From assembly GCA_028698765.1 (NCBI GenBank), contig JAQVVW010000065.1, positions 1 to 7,246 of the forward strand: a stretch of DNA of 7,246 nt, in the 5' to 3' direction. The translations under genes were made by a program, and so were the position numbers. The stretch is from Methanoculleus sp. (lineage in GTDB: Archaea > Halobacteriota > Methanomicrobia > Methanomicrobiales > Methanoculleaceae). Shown here piece by piece: positions 1 through 6,105 of this stretch (within the stretch, counting starts at the first letter, position 1; each line of letters opens with the position of its first letter). The notes under the pieces are model-generated. The model was not told where the DNA came from and searched no databases. It was given only the letters and a program-made list of their open reading frames with translations.

Positions 1-634
1 CCAGCAGGGCGGCGTCCTCCCGCGAGAGCCCGGTCGTGTGAACGGCGACGACCACGGCGTCGGGGAAACGCTCCCTGATAGCCGCCGCCTCGGCGGCAGC
101 GGCGGTGGTCACGGCGATCCGGCGGTGGCCGAGTTCTGCCGCCAGGGCGACGCCGGCCGCCTGGTCGATCGCGGCGGTTGCCGGATCGAGGACGACGCCT
201 CCGTTCTCCTCGATCCGCGCGATCACCTCCGGGATCGGGCTTGTTTTGACGAGACCCGACATCCGGCCGCCGATACCCTGGATGAGGGCGGGGTTCTCTG
301 CAACCAGCGTCCCCGCTCCGTCGGAGGCGATCACCGCAGCGTCGAGGTCTCCCCGCCGGACGGCGCTGCTCAGGAGTTCCGATGCCCCGAAGATGACGAA
401 GTCCGGCCCGGCAAGAACCTCGCGCTGTGGCGTGCACATCCCAAACGACTTGATGCGTCCTTCGATATTCTCCCGTATCTCCTCCATCGTCATCTCCTTG
501 ACCGGGAAGGCGAACCGCCGCGCCAGCGGACAGACCTCTATCTGCGGCGCTCCGACCTCGACCACCCGGCCGTCCCGGATCACGACCCGGCATCTGCCGG
601 CGGCCTCTACGATATGCTCGTCACGATCGCTCAT
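1..634 (-). CDS. mmp8: Methanogenesis marker protein 8 (DUF2099), 3' part outside window
   Basis: The minus strand is open from an ATG at 634 to the left edge, giving 211 N-terminal residues. I recognise the protein as methanogenesis marker protein 8 (TIGR03275/DUF2099) by these features in order: DEHIVEA at 5-11, the RDGRVVEVG segment at 20-28, CPL at 36-38, EEIRENIEGRIKSFGMCTP at 51-69, SDGAGTL at 104-110 and IQGIGGRMSGLV at 118-129. Known: the family occurs in nearly all methanogens, hence its name, but I know of no assigned reaction. Seen: Cys36 and Cys67 lie in the most conserved-looking stretches and could bind a metal or act as thiols. The Asp-Gly-Ala-Gly-Thr and Gly-rich segments suggest an alpha/beta fold binding a nucleotide or sugar, which is inference. 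From memory the family is about 270-290 residues, so some 60-80 are missing here. No Shine-Dalgarno site precedes the ATG, and an AT-rich box 28 bases upstream fits a leaderless start. Confidence 0.88.
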   Translation of the reverse strand, partial: MSDRDEHIVEAAGRCRVVIRDGRVVEVGAPQIEVCPLARRFAFPVKEMTMEEIRENIEGRIKSFGMCTPQREVLAGPDFVIFGASELLSSAVRRGDLDAAVIASDGAGTLVAENPALIQGIGGRMSGLVKTSPIPEVIARIEENGGVVLDPATAAIDQAAGVALAAELGHRRIAVTTAAAAEAAAIRERFPDAVVVAVHTTGLSREDAALL

Positions 635-656
635 GAAAGAACATAGAACGGGCAGG

Positions 657-666
657 GGAATAATGG
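657..666 (-). promoter_or_regulatory. Weak TATA-like box for marker 8 gene
   Basis: On the minus strand the bases read CCATTATTCC, the only AT-rich patch in an otherwise G+C-rich gap. Its centre lies about 28 bases before the marker 8 ATG, the distance expected if transcription begins at or just before the start codon. No ribosome binding site is visible in between. The match to an archaeal TATA box is poor, so this is tentative. Confidence 0.3.
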
Positions 667-769
667 TGCCTCACCCCGATCCCCGGGGGTAAACCCTTAT
701 CAGATGACCCTGCCATGAGATTGTAGGCAATCATGATGCGCTTACAGCAGCGGGGCGGGGTGAGGGGAG

Positions 770-928
770 ATGGGCAGGATCTGTAGCCCGTTCGTCGTGA
801 TCGAGTGCAGCCGGCAGTGCGGCTTCTCCCGGCTCTACAATGAGCCCACCGAAGAGCAGGAGAGGGAGATATCCGATACGAAGACCTGCCCTGCCTGCGG
901 CGCCCCCGTCCGGCGAAGGCTCTTCTGA
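770..928 (+). CDS. Small zinc-ribbon-like protein, 52 aa
   Basis: This short ORF begins MGRICSPFVVIECSRQCG and ends with ACGAPVRRRLF. It has five cysteines: C5, the pair C13/C17 spaced CX3C, and C40/C43 in the classic knuckle CPACG. Two cysteine pairs about 22 residues apart, with an acidic middle (EPTEEQEREISD, 25-36), are what a minimal zinc ribbon shows. The first pair has CX3C in place of the usual CX2C, which is odd. The start is supported by a G-rich Shine-Dalgarno region directly upstream, with GGTGA at 759-763 six bases before the ATG. The stop lies 11 bases before the DUF1624 gene, so the two are probably cotranscribed. I do not recognise the family. It could be a nucleic-acid-binding or adaptor protein. 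The ORF is shorter than common gene-calling cut-offs; cysteine pattern, RBS and operon spacing argue that it is real. Confidence 0.7.
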   Translation: MGRICSPFVVIECSRQCGFSRLYNEPTEEQEREISDTKTCPACGAPVRRRLF

Positions 929-939
929 CGGCGGGGAGC

Positions 940-1686
940 ATGCCGGGAGAGCGCTACTGGGAGATCGACCTCGCCCGGGGCATCGCCGTCGTGACGATGA
1001 TCGTCTTCCACTCGGCCTTCGATCTCAACTTCTTCGGCGTCCTGCCGCTCGACGTCTCCGGGGGGTTCCTCCGGATGCTCGCCTACCTGACCGCATCGAC
1101 GTTCATCTTCCTCGTCGGGGTCTCCTTCACCATCAGTTATGCCAGAGCCGCGCAACGGCTTGATGGGCGCGGCCTCGCGCTCAAGTACGCACGGCGCGGC
1201 CTCACCATCTTCGGCTACGGCCTCATCATCACCGCCGTCACCTGGTTCTTTCTGCCGTCGGTCTTCATCGTCTTCGGCATCCTGCACTTCATCGGGATCG
1301 CGATCCTGCTCGCGCCGCTCTTCGCCCGGTTCGATGCAGAGAAACTCATCGCCGCGAGCATCGCTTTCCTCATCGCGGGCTACGCGGCAAGCCTGGTCTC
1401 AGGCCCGTGGCCGCTCCTCTGGCTCGGGATCCGGCCGGAATCCTTCGCGAGCCTCGACTACGTCCCGCTCCTCCCCTGGTTCGGCCTCGTCCTGGTCGGG
1501 ATGGCAGTCGGCCGCCTCTACTACCCTGACGGGCGGCGGGGGTTCGCGTTCACGGTTGCAGAGCCGGGCCTCTTGCGGCCGCTCTCGTTCCTCGGCCGGC
1601 ACTCGCTCTTCATCTACTTCCTGCACCAGCCCATCATCCTTCTTGCGATAGCAGTGCTGGCGCCGGAGGCGATGGGACTCGGGTGA
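940..1686 (+). CDS. DUF1624 / heparan-alpha-glucosaminide N-acetyltransferase-like membrane protein
   Basis: The 248-residue polytopic protein opens with the family signature: ERYWEIDLARGIAVVTMIVFH at 4-24, an acidic-Arg-Gly motif leading into the first membrane segment and a conserved His24. Hydrophobic segments follow at about 11-33, 47-67, 88-105, 107-128, 136-152, 175-192 and 216-238, which suggests roughly seven helices. Further family-typical motifs are GILHFIGIA at 113-121 and the C-terminal HSLFIYFLHQP at 221-231 with His221 and His229. Known: this family (COG3503, DUF1624) is related to lysosomal HGSNAT and YeiB-like acyltransferases, which move acetyl groups across membranes; prokaryotic substrates are mostly unknown. 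Inference: it may acetylate a surface glycan or envelope component. The start follows GGGGAG very closely, so coupling to the upstream 52-residue ORF is likely. Membership of the family is fairly sure; the substrate cannot be told. Confidence 0.85.
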   Translation: MPGERYWEIDLARGIAVVTMIVFHSAFDLNFFGVLPLDVSGGFLRMLAYLTASTFIFLVGVSFTISYARAAQRLDGRGLALKYARRGLTIFGYGLIITAVTWFFLPSVFIVFGILHFIGIAILLAPLFARFDAEKLIAASIAFLIAGYAASLVSGPWPLLWLGIRPESFASLDYVPLLPWFGLVLVGMAVGRLYYPDGRRGFAFTVAEPGLLRPLSFLGRHSLFIYFLHQPIILLAIAVLAPEAMGLG

Positions 1687-1695
1687 GGTTGTATG

Positions 1696-1714
1696 GCGGT
1701 ACGATACGTACCGC
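1696..1714. repeat. Perfect 7-bp inverted repeat after DUF1624 gene
   Basis: GCGGTAC, a five-base spacer GATAC, and GTACCGC form a perfect inverted repeat nine bases after the DUF1624 stop. It could be a small hairpin ending the upstream transcript or a protein-binding operator for the TerC gene. No T-run follows, and T-runs are the main archaeal termination signal, so an operator is at least as likely. Confidence 0.5.
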
Positions 1715-1726
1715 ACACGGCAGAAG

Positions 1727-1734
1727 AAATTAAT
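1727..1734 (+). promoter_or_regulatory. Probable TATA box for TerC gene
   Basis: AAATTAAT, preceded by purine-rich AGAAG that resembles a BRE, is one of two AT-rich patches in the gap; the other is AATAATAC at 1747-1754. Transcription would then start near 1755, giving a leader of about 60 bases before the TerC ATG. The choice between the two boxes is uncertain. Confidence 0.4.
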
Positions 1735-1779
1735 CGCTTGAGCAGGAATAATACAGGGAGACGAGATAGCGCAGAAAGA

Positions 1780-1813
1780 CCGGCAAAGAGCCGGGATATC
1801 CAGGACCAGGTGA
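1780..1813 (+). promoter_or_regulatory. TerC leader: small hairpin and Shine-Dalgarno site
   Basis: Within the predicted leader, CCGGC-AAAGA-GCCGG at 1780-1794 is a perfect five-base-pair stem. It is followed by the palindrome GGATATCC, and then a strong ribosome binding site AGGTGA at 1808-1813, four bases before the ATG at 1818. The RBS fixes the TerC start. I see no match to the yybP-ykoY manganese riboswitch that precedes bacterial TerC/Alx genes. Confidence 0.5.
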
Positions 1814-1817
1814 GCCC

Positions 1818-2912
1818 ATGACAGCAGTAACAGAAACAGCGTGGATCATATTCATCATCAGCATAGCGGCGCTCCTGGCACTCGACCTCGGCGTCTTCAA
1901 CCGTAAGGCCCATGTCATAAAACCGAGGGAGGCGCTCCTGCAGTCCGCCACCTTCATCGCCGCCGGGGTGATCTTCAATATCGGGGTATATATATGGATG
2001 GGACCCCAGGCAGGGCTCGAGTTCACCACCGGCTACATCATGGAGCTGATGCTGAGCGTCGACAATCTCTTCGTCTTCGTCATCGTCTTCGCCTCATTCT
2101 GTGTGCCAGCAGAGGACCAGCACAAGGTGCTGTTCTACGGCATCATAGGGGCTCTGGTCTTCCGTTTTGCGTTCATCATAGCAGGTGTGACGCTGGTGGA
2201 GACGTTCTCCTGGGTACTCTACATCTTTGGTGCCTTCCTGATCTACACCGCCATCAAGATGGTGCTCAAGAAGGAGGAGGTAGCGGTCGAACCGGACAAG
2301 AACGTCCTGGTCCGTGCGTTCCGGAGGATCATGCCGGTCACCAGGGGTTATGAAGGCGACCGGTTCTTCGTCAGGAAGCCTGATGCGACCGGCAAGATGG
2401 TGACCTGGGCCACCCCCATGGTCGTGGTCCTGCTGGTGGTGGAGACCACCGATATCATGTTCGCCGTGGATTCTATCCCTGCAATCCTCGGCATCACCAC
2501 CAACCCGTTCATCGTCTTCAGTTCCAACGCCTTCGCCATCCTCGGCCTGAGGTCGATGTACTTCGCGCTGGCGCACATCATGAACGCGTTCTACTACCTG
2601 AAGTACGCCCTGGCCGGCATCCTCAGCTTTGTCGGTGTCAAGATGCTGATCGCCGACATCTACCACATCCCGGTGGGGATCTCGCTCGCCGTCATCATCC
2701 TGATCCTGGTCGTGGCCATCATCGCGTCTCTGATCCGGAACCGGCGTGCTGGACAGCGTCCGGCGGCGGAGACTGGAAAGATTCCAGATGTAGAGGAAGT
2801 GCAGACCGAGGCCTGTCCCGCCCTTGCGAGCCTCCAGGCAGATGATACCACGGTAGAATCGGATCGCTCTGCATCAAAAGGCTCCGGGAACACCAGAAAA
2901 GGCAACGAGTGA
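1818..2912 (+). CDS. TerC/Alx-family integral membrane protein
   Basis: The 364-residue protein carries both TerC hallmarks: ELMLSVDNLFVF at 76-87 and TTDIMFAVDSIPAILGIT at 210-227. The acidic residues of the two inverted repeats (Glu76, Asp82, Asp212, Asp218) lie in membrane segments where a metal ion would be bound. Hydrophobic segments fall at about 8-25, 42-60, 75-95, 104-125, 130-150, 199-220, 229-250, 262-280 and 285-306, near the nine typical of the family. Known: bacterial members such as Alx and MeeF/TerC export Mn2+ or help load secreted metalloenzymes, and the tellurite link is historical. By length and the 150-195 loop this is the longer, Alx-type form. Odd: after the last helix there is a polar tail of about 55 residues (307-364), ending SASKGSGNTRKGNE, that looks unstructured. 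It is separated from the upstream gene by 131 bases with its own promoter elements, so it is probably a single-gene unit. Confidence 0.93.
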   Translation: MTAVTETAWIIFIISIAALLALDLGVFNRKAHVIKPREALLQSATFIAAGVIFNIGVYIWMGPQAGLEFTTGYIMELMLSVDNLFVFVIVFASFCVPAEDQHKVLFYGIIGALVFRFAFIIAGVTLVETFSWVLYIFGAFLIYTAIKMVLKKEEVAVEPDKNVLVRAFRRIMPVTRGYEGDRFFVRKPDATGKMVTWATPMVVVLLVVETTDIMFAVDSIPAILGITTNPFIVFSSNAFAILGLRSMYFALAHIMNAFYYLKYALAGILSFVGVKMLIADIYHIPVGISLAVIILILVVAIIASLIRNRRAGQRPAAETGKIPDVEEVQTEACPALASLQADDTTVESDRSASKGSGNTRKGNE

Positions 2913-2986
2913 CCTTCCGGCCGGGGCTGGTCACCATCTCCCCTCCCTTTTCGACGCCTGATATCCGTCCGGAGCATGAGCGAAGA

Positions 2987-3008
2987 GAGAGCACAGCCGG
3001 GTGCTCTC
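2987..3008. terminator. 8-bp hairpin between convergent TerC and ade genes
   Basis: GAGAGCAC, a six-base loop AGCCGG, and GTGCTCTC form a perfect stem in the 97-base gap between the TerC stop and the end of ade. The position between two converging genes suits a bidirectional terminator or transcription buffer. There is no clear T-run on either strand, so the role is inferred from position and structure only. No gene lies in this gap. Confidence 0.45.
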
Positions 3009-3009
3009 C

Positions 3010-4647
3010 TCACTCACAAAAGAGCGAAACGTCTGCAAATGCCCGGACGTCAAAGACCCCCCGCTCCGTGACCCGGAGATCGGGGATGACCGTCAGGGCG
3101 AGGAACGAGAGGTACATGAACGGGTTCTCGATAGACCCGAGCCGCCGGGCATGCTCCTCAAGAGCCGCGAGGCGACTCACAACCTCGTCGTAGGGAAGGG
3201 CCGACATCAGCCCGGCGCACTCGAGGGGGAGCGCGGTCACCTCACTACCGGAGACGACCGTGAGGCCCCCCCCGAACCGGACCACCTCGGCAACGGCACG
3301 GACGATATCGGCGTCGCTGACCCCGACGGCAACGATGTTGTGGGAGTCGTGGGAGACCGACCCGGCGATCGCCCCCTCCTTCAGGCCGAACCCCTTGACG
3401 AGCCCGACGCCGGAGCCCTTCTCCCGGTAGCGGTCGGTGACGACTGCTTTGAGGATGTCGCGGTCGAAGTCCGGGATCGCGGCAGCATCGACCGGACAGC
3501 GCAGGTCCCGGGTCGTGATCTGGCCGGGCACGATCCCGATCACCCGCGCCTCCCCCCGCCCGGTTATCCGGATATCGCCGGGTTCCGGTACGCGGACGTG
3601 CATGGGGGACGCGGGGCAGGCCGGCCGCCGGTAACCGGCGTCGACCACCTCGACACCGCGCTTGAACGTCTGGAGAACCCGGAAGCGGTCGGGATCGTCG
3701 ACGACGCAGAAGTCCGCAACTCTTCCCGGTGCAAGAGCGCCCCGGTCGTGGAGCCCGAACCTTCCGGCGGCGGAGAGCGTGGCCATACGGAGCGCCTGCT
3801 CGACCTCGAGGCCATATGCGACCGCTTTTCGGATGCAGTCGTCGATATGGCCCTCCCCGGCGAGCATGTCGGCGTGCCGGTCGTCGGTGGCAAAGCAGCA
3901 CCGCGGCGCCGTGCAGGCATCGACGAGCGGGAGGAGGTCACGGAGGTTTCGCTCCGTCGAGCCTTCGCGGATCATGATGTACATCCCCCGGAGGAGTTTC
4001 TCCCGCGCCTCGGGAAGCGTCGTACACTCGTGGTCGCTCTGGACGCCGGCATAGATGTAGGCGTTCAGGTCCTTTCCCGAGAGGAACGGCGCATGCCCGT
4101 CGACAACCTCAAAGAGGTCCATCTTCGCCTGGAGGTCTTCGTCGCCGGAGAGGACGCCGGGGACGTTCATCACCTCGGCGAGCCCGACGATCCTCTCCCG
4201 TCCCCGGAACCGGGCGAGGTCTGCGGCCGTGAGCACGGCGCCGCCCGCATCAAACGGCGTCGCCGGGACACAGGAGGGAAGCATGACCAGGATATCGAGC
4301 GGCGTCCGCGCTCCTTCCGCGAGCATGTAGTCGATCCCCGGCGCCCCGCAGACGTTTGCTATCTCGTGGGGGTCGGCGATCACCGTCGTCGTGCCGTGCG
4401 AGAGGACGAGCCGCGCATACTCCGACGGTGCAAGGAGCGAACTCTCGATGTGGACGTGAGCGTCGATCAGTCCGGGCACCACGTAGGCGCCCGAAAGGTC
4501 GTACTCCTGCGCGCCCCGGTAATCCCCGAAGCCGACGATACGGCCGCCCTTCACCGCGAAGTCCACCCGCTCCCAGGAACACGCGAACGGGTTGAATACC
4601 TCCGCTCCGGAGAAGACGGCGTCCGCGGGTTCGAGCCCCCGCGCCAC
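3010..4647 (-). CDS. ade: Adenine deaminase
   Basis: The 545-residue protein is a complete adenine deaminase (EC 3.5.4.2) of the amidohydrolase superfamily, converting adenine to hypoxanthine and ammonia for purine salvage in the cytoplasm. Metal-binding and family motifs appear in order: GLIDAHVHIESS at 59-70 with His64 and His66, ADPHEIANVCG at 91-101, GLAEVMNVPG at 155-164 with Glu158, DGHAPFLSG at 183-191 with His185, SDHE at 204-207, TDDRH at 254-258, and the C-terminal-domain motif SHDSHN at 432-437. Length fits the family. The start is a GTG at 4647 with only a weak GGCGGGA upstream; no better start exists in frame before the upstream gene. It lies 17 bases after the lipoprotein gene stop, so it is probably read from the same promoter. 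In Ade proteins the di-metal centre usually holds Fe or Mn. Everything expected is present and nothing is broken. Confidence 0.95.
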   Translation of the reverse strand: MARGLEPADAVFSGAEVFNPFACSWERVDFAVKGGRIVGFGDYRGAQEYDLSGAYVVPGLIDAHVHIESSLLAPSEYARLVLSHGTTTVIADPHEIANVCGAPGIDYMLAEGARTPLDILVMLPSCVPATPFDAGGAVLTAADLARFRGRERIVGLAEVMNVPGVLSGDEDLQAKMDLFEVVDGHAPFLSGKDLNAYIYAGVQSDHECTTLPEAREKLLRGMYIMIREGSTERNLRDLLPLVDACTAPRCCFATDDRHADMLAGEGHIDDCIRKAVAYGLEVEQALRMATLSAAGRFGLHDRGALAPGRVADFCVVDDPDRFRVLQTFKRGVEVVDAGYRRPACPASPMHVRVPEPGDIRITGRGEARVIGIVPGQITTRDLRCPVDAAAIPDFDRDILKAVVTDRYREKGSGVGLVKGFGLKEGAIAGSVSHDSHNIVAVGVSDADIVRAVAEVVRFGGGLTVVSGSEVTALPLECAGLMSALPYDEVVSRLAALEEHARRLGSIENPFMYLSFLALTVIPDLRVTERGVFDVRAFADVSLFCE

Positions 4648-4664
4648 CGCGAGTCCCGCCGGGA

Positions 4665-5024
4665 TCAGGCTGGTACCTCCAGGTCGCGGATGACGGATCC
4701 TCTCCGTTCGTTGCCGACGAATACGGTCAGAAAGACCTTGTATGAGCCGGGCTGCAGGTCGACCGATATCGTGTATTCGTTCTCTCCCCGTTCGAGGTCG
4801 ATGTACCGCGCTTCGGAGAAGGCCTCGTTCTGTTCGAGTGCGCTCACCTCCATGATCATGGTCTGGAGCACAGCGTTCTCGATGGGGTCGCCGGTGTTCT
4901 CTACCTGAACCTGCAGGGCGCCGCCGCTGTAGGTTACCTCACCAAATGATGTGGAGAGGCATCCGGCAGCCCCGGTGAGGGCGGCAACGGCCAGTATCAG
5001 AAAGATCATATATTTTCTGGACAT
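4665..5024 (-). CDS. Small predicted lipoprotein with Ig-like beta-sandwich
   Basis: From the ATG at 5024 the product is 119 residues. It begins MSRKYMIFLILAVAALTGAAGC, a charged start, a hydrophobic core and a lipobox-like ending at Cys22, so I call it a lipid-anchored surface protein. A GTG at 5069 would add 15 residues ahead of the signal peptide, which makes it unlikely. The mature part of about 97 residues alternates hydrophobic strands: VTYSGGALQVQVENTG at 30-45, then YTISVDLQPGSYKVFLTVFVG at 78-98, ending in RDLEV. That pattern (N-T-G turn, then L-x-P-G-x-Y-x-V) is typical of small Ig-like or CARDB-like beta sandwiches in archaeal exported proteins. I do not know its partner or function. 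No Shine-Dalgarno site sits directly before the ATG. The AT-rich promoter lies about 110 bases upstream. It leads the probable two-gene unit with ade, although no functional link between them is evident. Confidence 0.75.
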   Translation of the reverse strand: MSRKYMIFLILAVAALTGAAGCLSTSFGEVTYSGGALQVQVENTGDPIENAVLQTMIMEVSALEQNEAFSEARYIDLERGENEYTISVDLQPGSYKVFLTVFVGNERRGSVIRDLEVPA

Positions 5025-5099
5025 CTGCTCGGAGGACCGGGGATCCGCACACCGTGCCGGCGCAAGCACGGCCGTATGGCCCCCTCCAGCCCTCCAGAT

Positions 5100-5107
5100 T
5101 CACCTCC
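5100..5107 (-). promoter_or_regulatory. Orphan Shine-Dalgarno-like sequence in leader
   Basis: GGAGGTGA on the minus strand is a perfect complement of the archaeal 16S 3' end, but no ATG, GTG or TTG follows within 15 bases in any frame. In the lipoprotein frame its last three bases are a TGA stop. It lies just after the predicted transcript start and about 75 bases before the lipoprotein ATG. It may be chance, or a standby or regulatory site. Confidence 0.35.
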
Positions 5108-5135
5108 ACTCTACTCATTCAGAATTTTGGTTGCT

Positions 5136-5145
5136 ATTATTAAAA
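5136..5145 (-). promoter_or_regulatory. Probable TATA box for lipoprotein-ade unit
   Basis: On the minus strand this reads TTTTAATAAT within a wholly AT-rich patch (5120-5157). Transcription would begin near 5115 and give a leader of about 90 bases before the lipoprotein ATG. The same patch reads on the plus strand as TTAAAATATT and could act in both directions. Confidence 0.5.
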
Positions 5146-5150
5146 TATTG

Positions 5151-5387
5151 TGAAAAAAACGGAGATTGTAGAGGTTTCAAATCCGGAGCCCGAAACCACA
5201 GGACACGGTACGAGATCCGCCCGGATTCATGGAGGCCGTGCGGGTGCATCTCCCTTCTCTTCTGAGGTTGCCCGGGAGAGAGACTGCGCCGGGCCGGACG
5301 CTGCTTCGCCGGGGAAGACCTGCACCGTAGGATTACTGCGGACAAAATCAGGAAATTACCGGAGAAGGGGCGATCTGACCGGGAGCA
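5151..5387. other. Non-coding stretch between divergent genes, no convincing gene
   Basis: About 240 bases between the two divergent promoters hold no ORF that resembles a protein. The longest open frames (81 residues plus, from a GTG at 5150; 76 residues minus) lack a ribosome binding site and have Arg/Ser/Gly-rich, low-complexity composition typical of chance frames. The stretch contains a 6-bp stem at 5173-5197 and a weaker TCTCCC/GGGAGA pair at about 5248-5280. It could hold an untranslated RNA or be the remnant of a lost gene. Confidence 0.5.
5173..5197. repeat. 6-bp inverted repeat in non-coding stretch
   Basis: GGTTTC and GAAACC pair perfectly around a 13-base loop that contains the palindrome TCCGGA. 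Flanking TGT (5168-5170 region) and ACA (5198-5200) could extend the stem across a small bulge. The TTTCAAATCC segment looks like a tRNA T-loop but lacks its stem. Confidence 0.45.
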
Positions 5388-5390
5388 ATA

Positions 5391-5400
5391 TTTAATATAA
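5391..5400 (+). promoter_or_regulatory. Strong TATA box for metallopeptidase gene
   Basis: TTTAATATAA is a good archaeal TATA element, centred about 29 bases before the ATG at 5425. Transcription would start within about four bases of the ATG. The bases between (AT-only plus AGTTAACA) contain no Shine-Dalgarno site, so the mRNA is probably leaderless. Confidence 0.7.
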
Positions 5401-5424
5401 GATAATTAATATAATTAGTTAACA

Positions 5425-6105
5425 ATGAAGGGAGCCGACCGCGATCCCCGCCTGTACCGGATATTCCGGGAACTTCAGGAGAAGGGATTGATTGACCGCA
5501 GGACGAGACTGGTGAGATGCCCTCTCACCGTCTCTATACGGGGATCTCCGGCACTCGACTGCATCCGCTACCGGCATTCATTCTACGAAAGAAACCTCGC
5601 GGGGGCAAGCGACGATGCGCTCCGCTTCGTGCTGCTCCACGAAGAGGGGCACGTAAGGAAGGGCTCTTCTCTTCTCTCCGCCCTACCGGCCCTCCCGGTT
5701 CTCCTCTGCCTCGCCTTCCTCGGGCACCCGTCGCTGCTGGCGGGAGGCCTCCCGGTTGCAAAACCGGTCTTCGTCGCCCTCCTCCTCCTGACCGTCTTCT
5801 TCGCCTACCGGACATACTACCGCCGCATGGACGATGAGGAGTTTACCGCCGACCGCTACGCCGCCGATGCGATGAGGCGCTGCTACCGGACGAGGGATCC
5901 CGGAACTCTCCTCCAGAACCTTCTCTCTGGCCTGCTGGCGGGAGAGTCATCTGTCAATCGTAAAGGCGCGATCTCCGGAGCTCTTCGTTCCGGGCCCGAT
6001 TATCGGCCATCGATCTCCGAGCGCGTACAGAGGCTCCGGGCTGCAAGCGATCCCGGCGACAGAAGACCCATTATACGTTCTACCGACAGCGAACATCTTC
6101 AGTGA
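5425..6105 (+). CDS. M48-type membrane zinc metallopeptidase (HtpX/Ste24-like)
   Basis: The 226-residue protein has the zinc-protease motif HEEGH at 72-76 (HExxH). Two hydrophobic segments follow at about 83-105 and 113-130, then EFTAD at 139-143, matching the ExxxD third-ligand motif of M48 peptidases with Glu139. The end of the chain, RPSISERVQRL at 194-204, resembles the H-P-x-x-x-x-R-x-x-x-L signature near the C-terminus of HtpX/Ste24 relatives. Known: M48 enzymes are membrane-bound, cut misfolded or prenylated membrane proteins, and place their active site on the cytoplasmic face. Here the protein is shorter than usual HtpX (about 280-300) and lacks the N-terminal pair of helices; residues 1-70 are soluble. 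The ATG at 5425 has a TATA box at the right distance and no ribosome binding site. It stands alone, with promoters on both sides. M56/BlaR-like families share part of the pattern, but EFTAD favours M48. Substrate unknown. Confidence 0.82.
   Translation: MKGADRDPRLYRIFRELQEKGLIDRRTRLVRCPLTVSIRGSPALDCIRYRHSFYERNLAGASDDALRFVLLHEEGHVRKGSSLLSALPALPVLLCLAFLGHPSLLAGGLPVAKPVFVALLLLTVFFAYRTYYRRMDDEEFTADRYAADAMRRCYRTRDPGTLLQNLLSGLLAGESSVNRKGAISGALRSGPDYRPSISERVQRLRAASDPGDRRPIIRSTDSEHLQ

Noticed and set aside
38..692. Two plus-strand ORFs of about 200 codons at the left edge
   Set aside because: Both overlap the marker 8 gene on the opposite strand and show no recognisable domain; the minus-strand reading matches a known family.
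1687..1817. yybP-ykoY manganese riboswitch before the TerC gene
   Set aside because: The conserved riboswitch core sequences are not visible, and only short local hairpins are present.
2094..2666. Minus-strand ORF of 190 codons inside the TerC gene
   Set aside because: Low-complexity His/Asp/Gly-rich product antisense to a clear TerC reading frame.
3001..4908. Very long plus-strand ORF of 635 codons opposite adenine deaminase
   Set aside because: It is antisense to a complete ade gene with all catalytic motifs. Its Asp/Arg/Pro/His-rich translation is the usual shadow of a G+C-rich gene read on the other strand.
5025..5069. Extended N-terminus for the lipoprotein from GTG at 5069
   Set aside because: It would place 15 polar residues ahead of a well-formed signal peptide; the ATG at 5024 gives the expected signal peptide layout.
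5170..5200. tRNA T-loop-like sequence GGTTTCAAATCC
   Set aside because: The five-base T-stem does not pair and no acceptor, D or anticodon arms can be found nearby.
5150..5395. 81-codon plus-strand ORF beginning GTG at 5150
   Set aside because: No ribosome binding site, no domain or hydrophobic pattern, and composition like random sequence; it runs through the promoter of the metallopeptidase gene.
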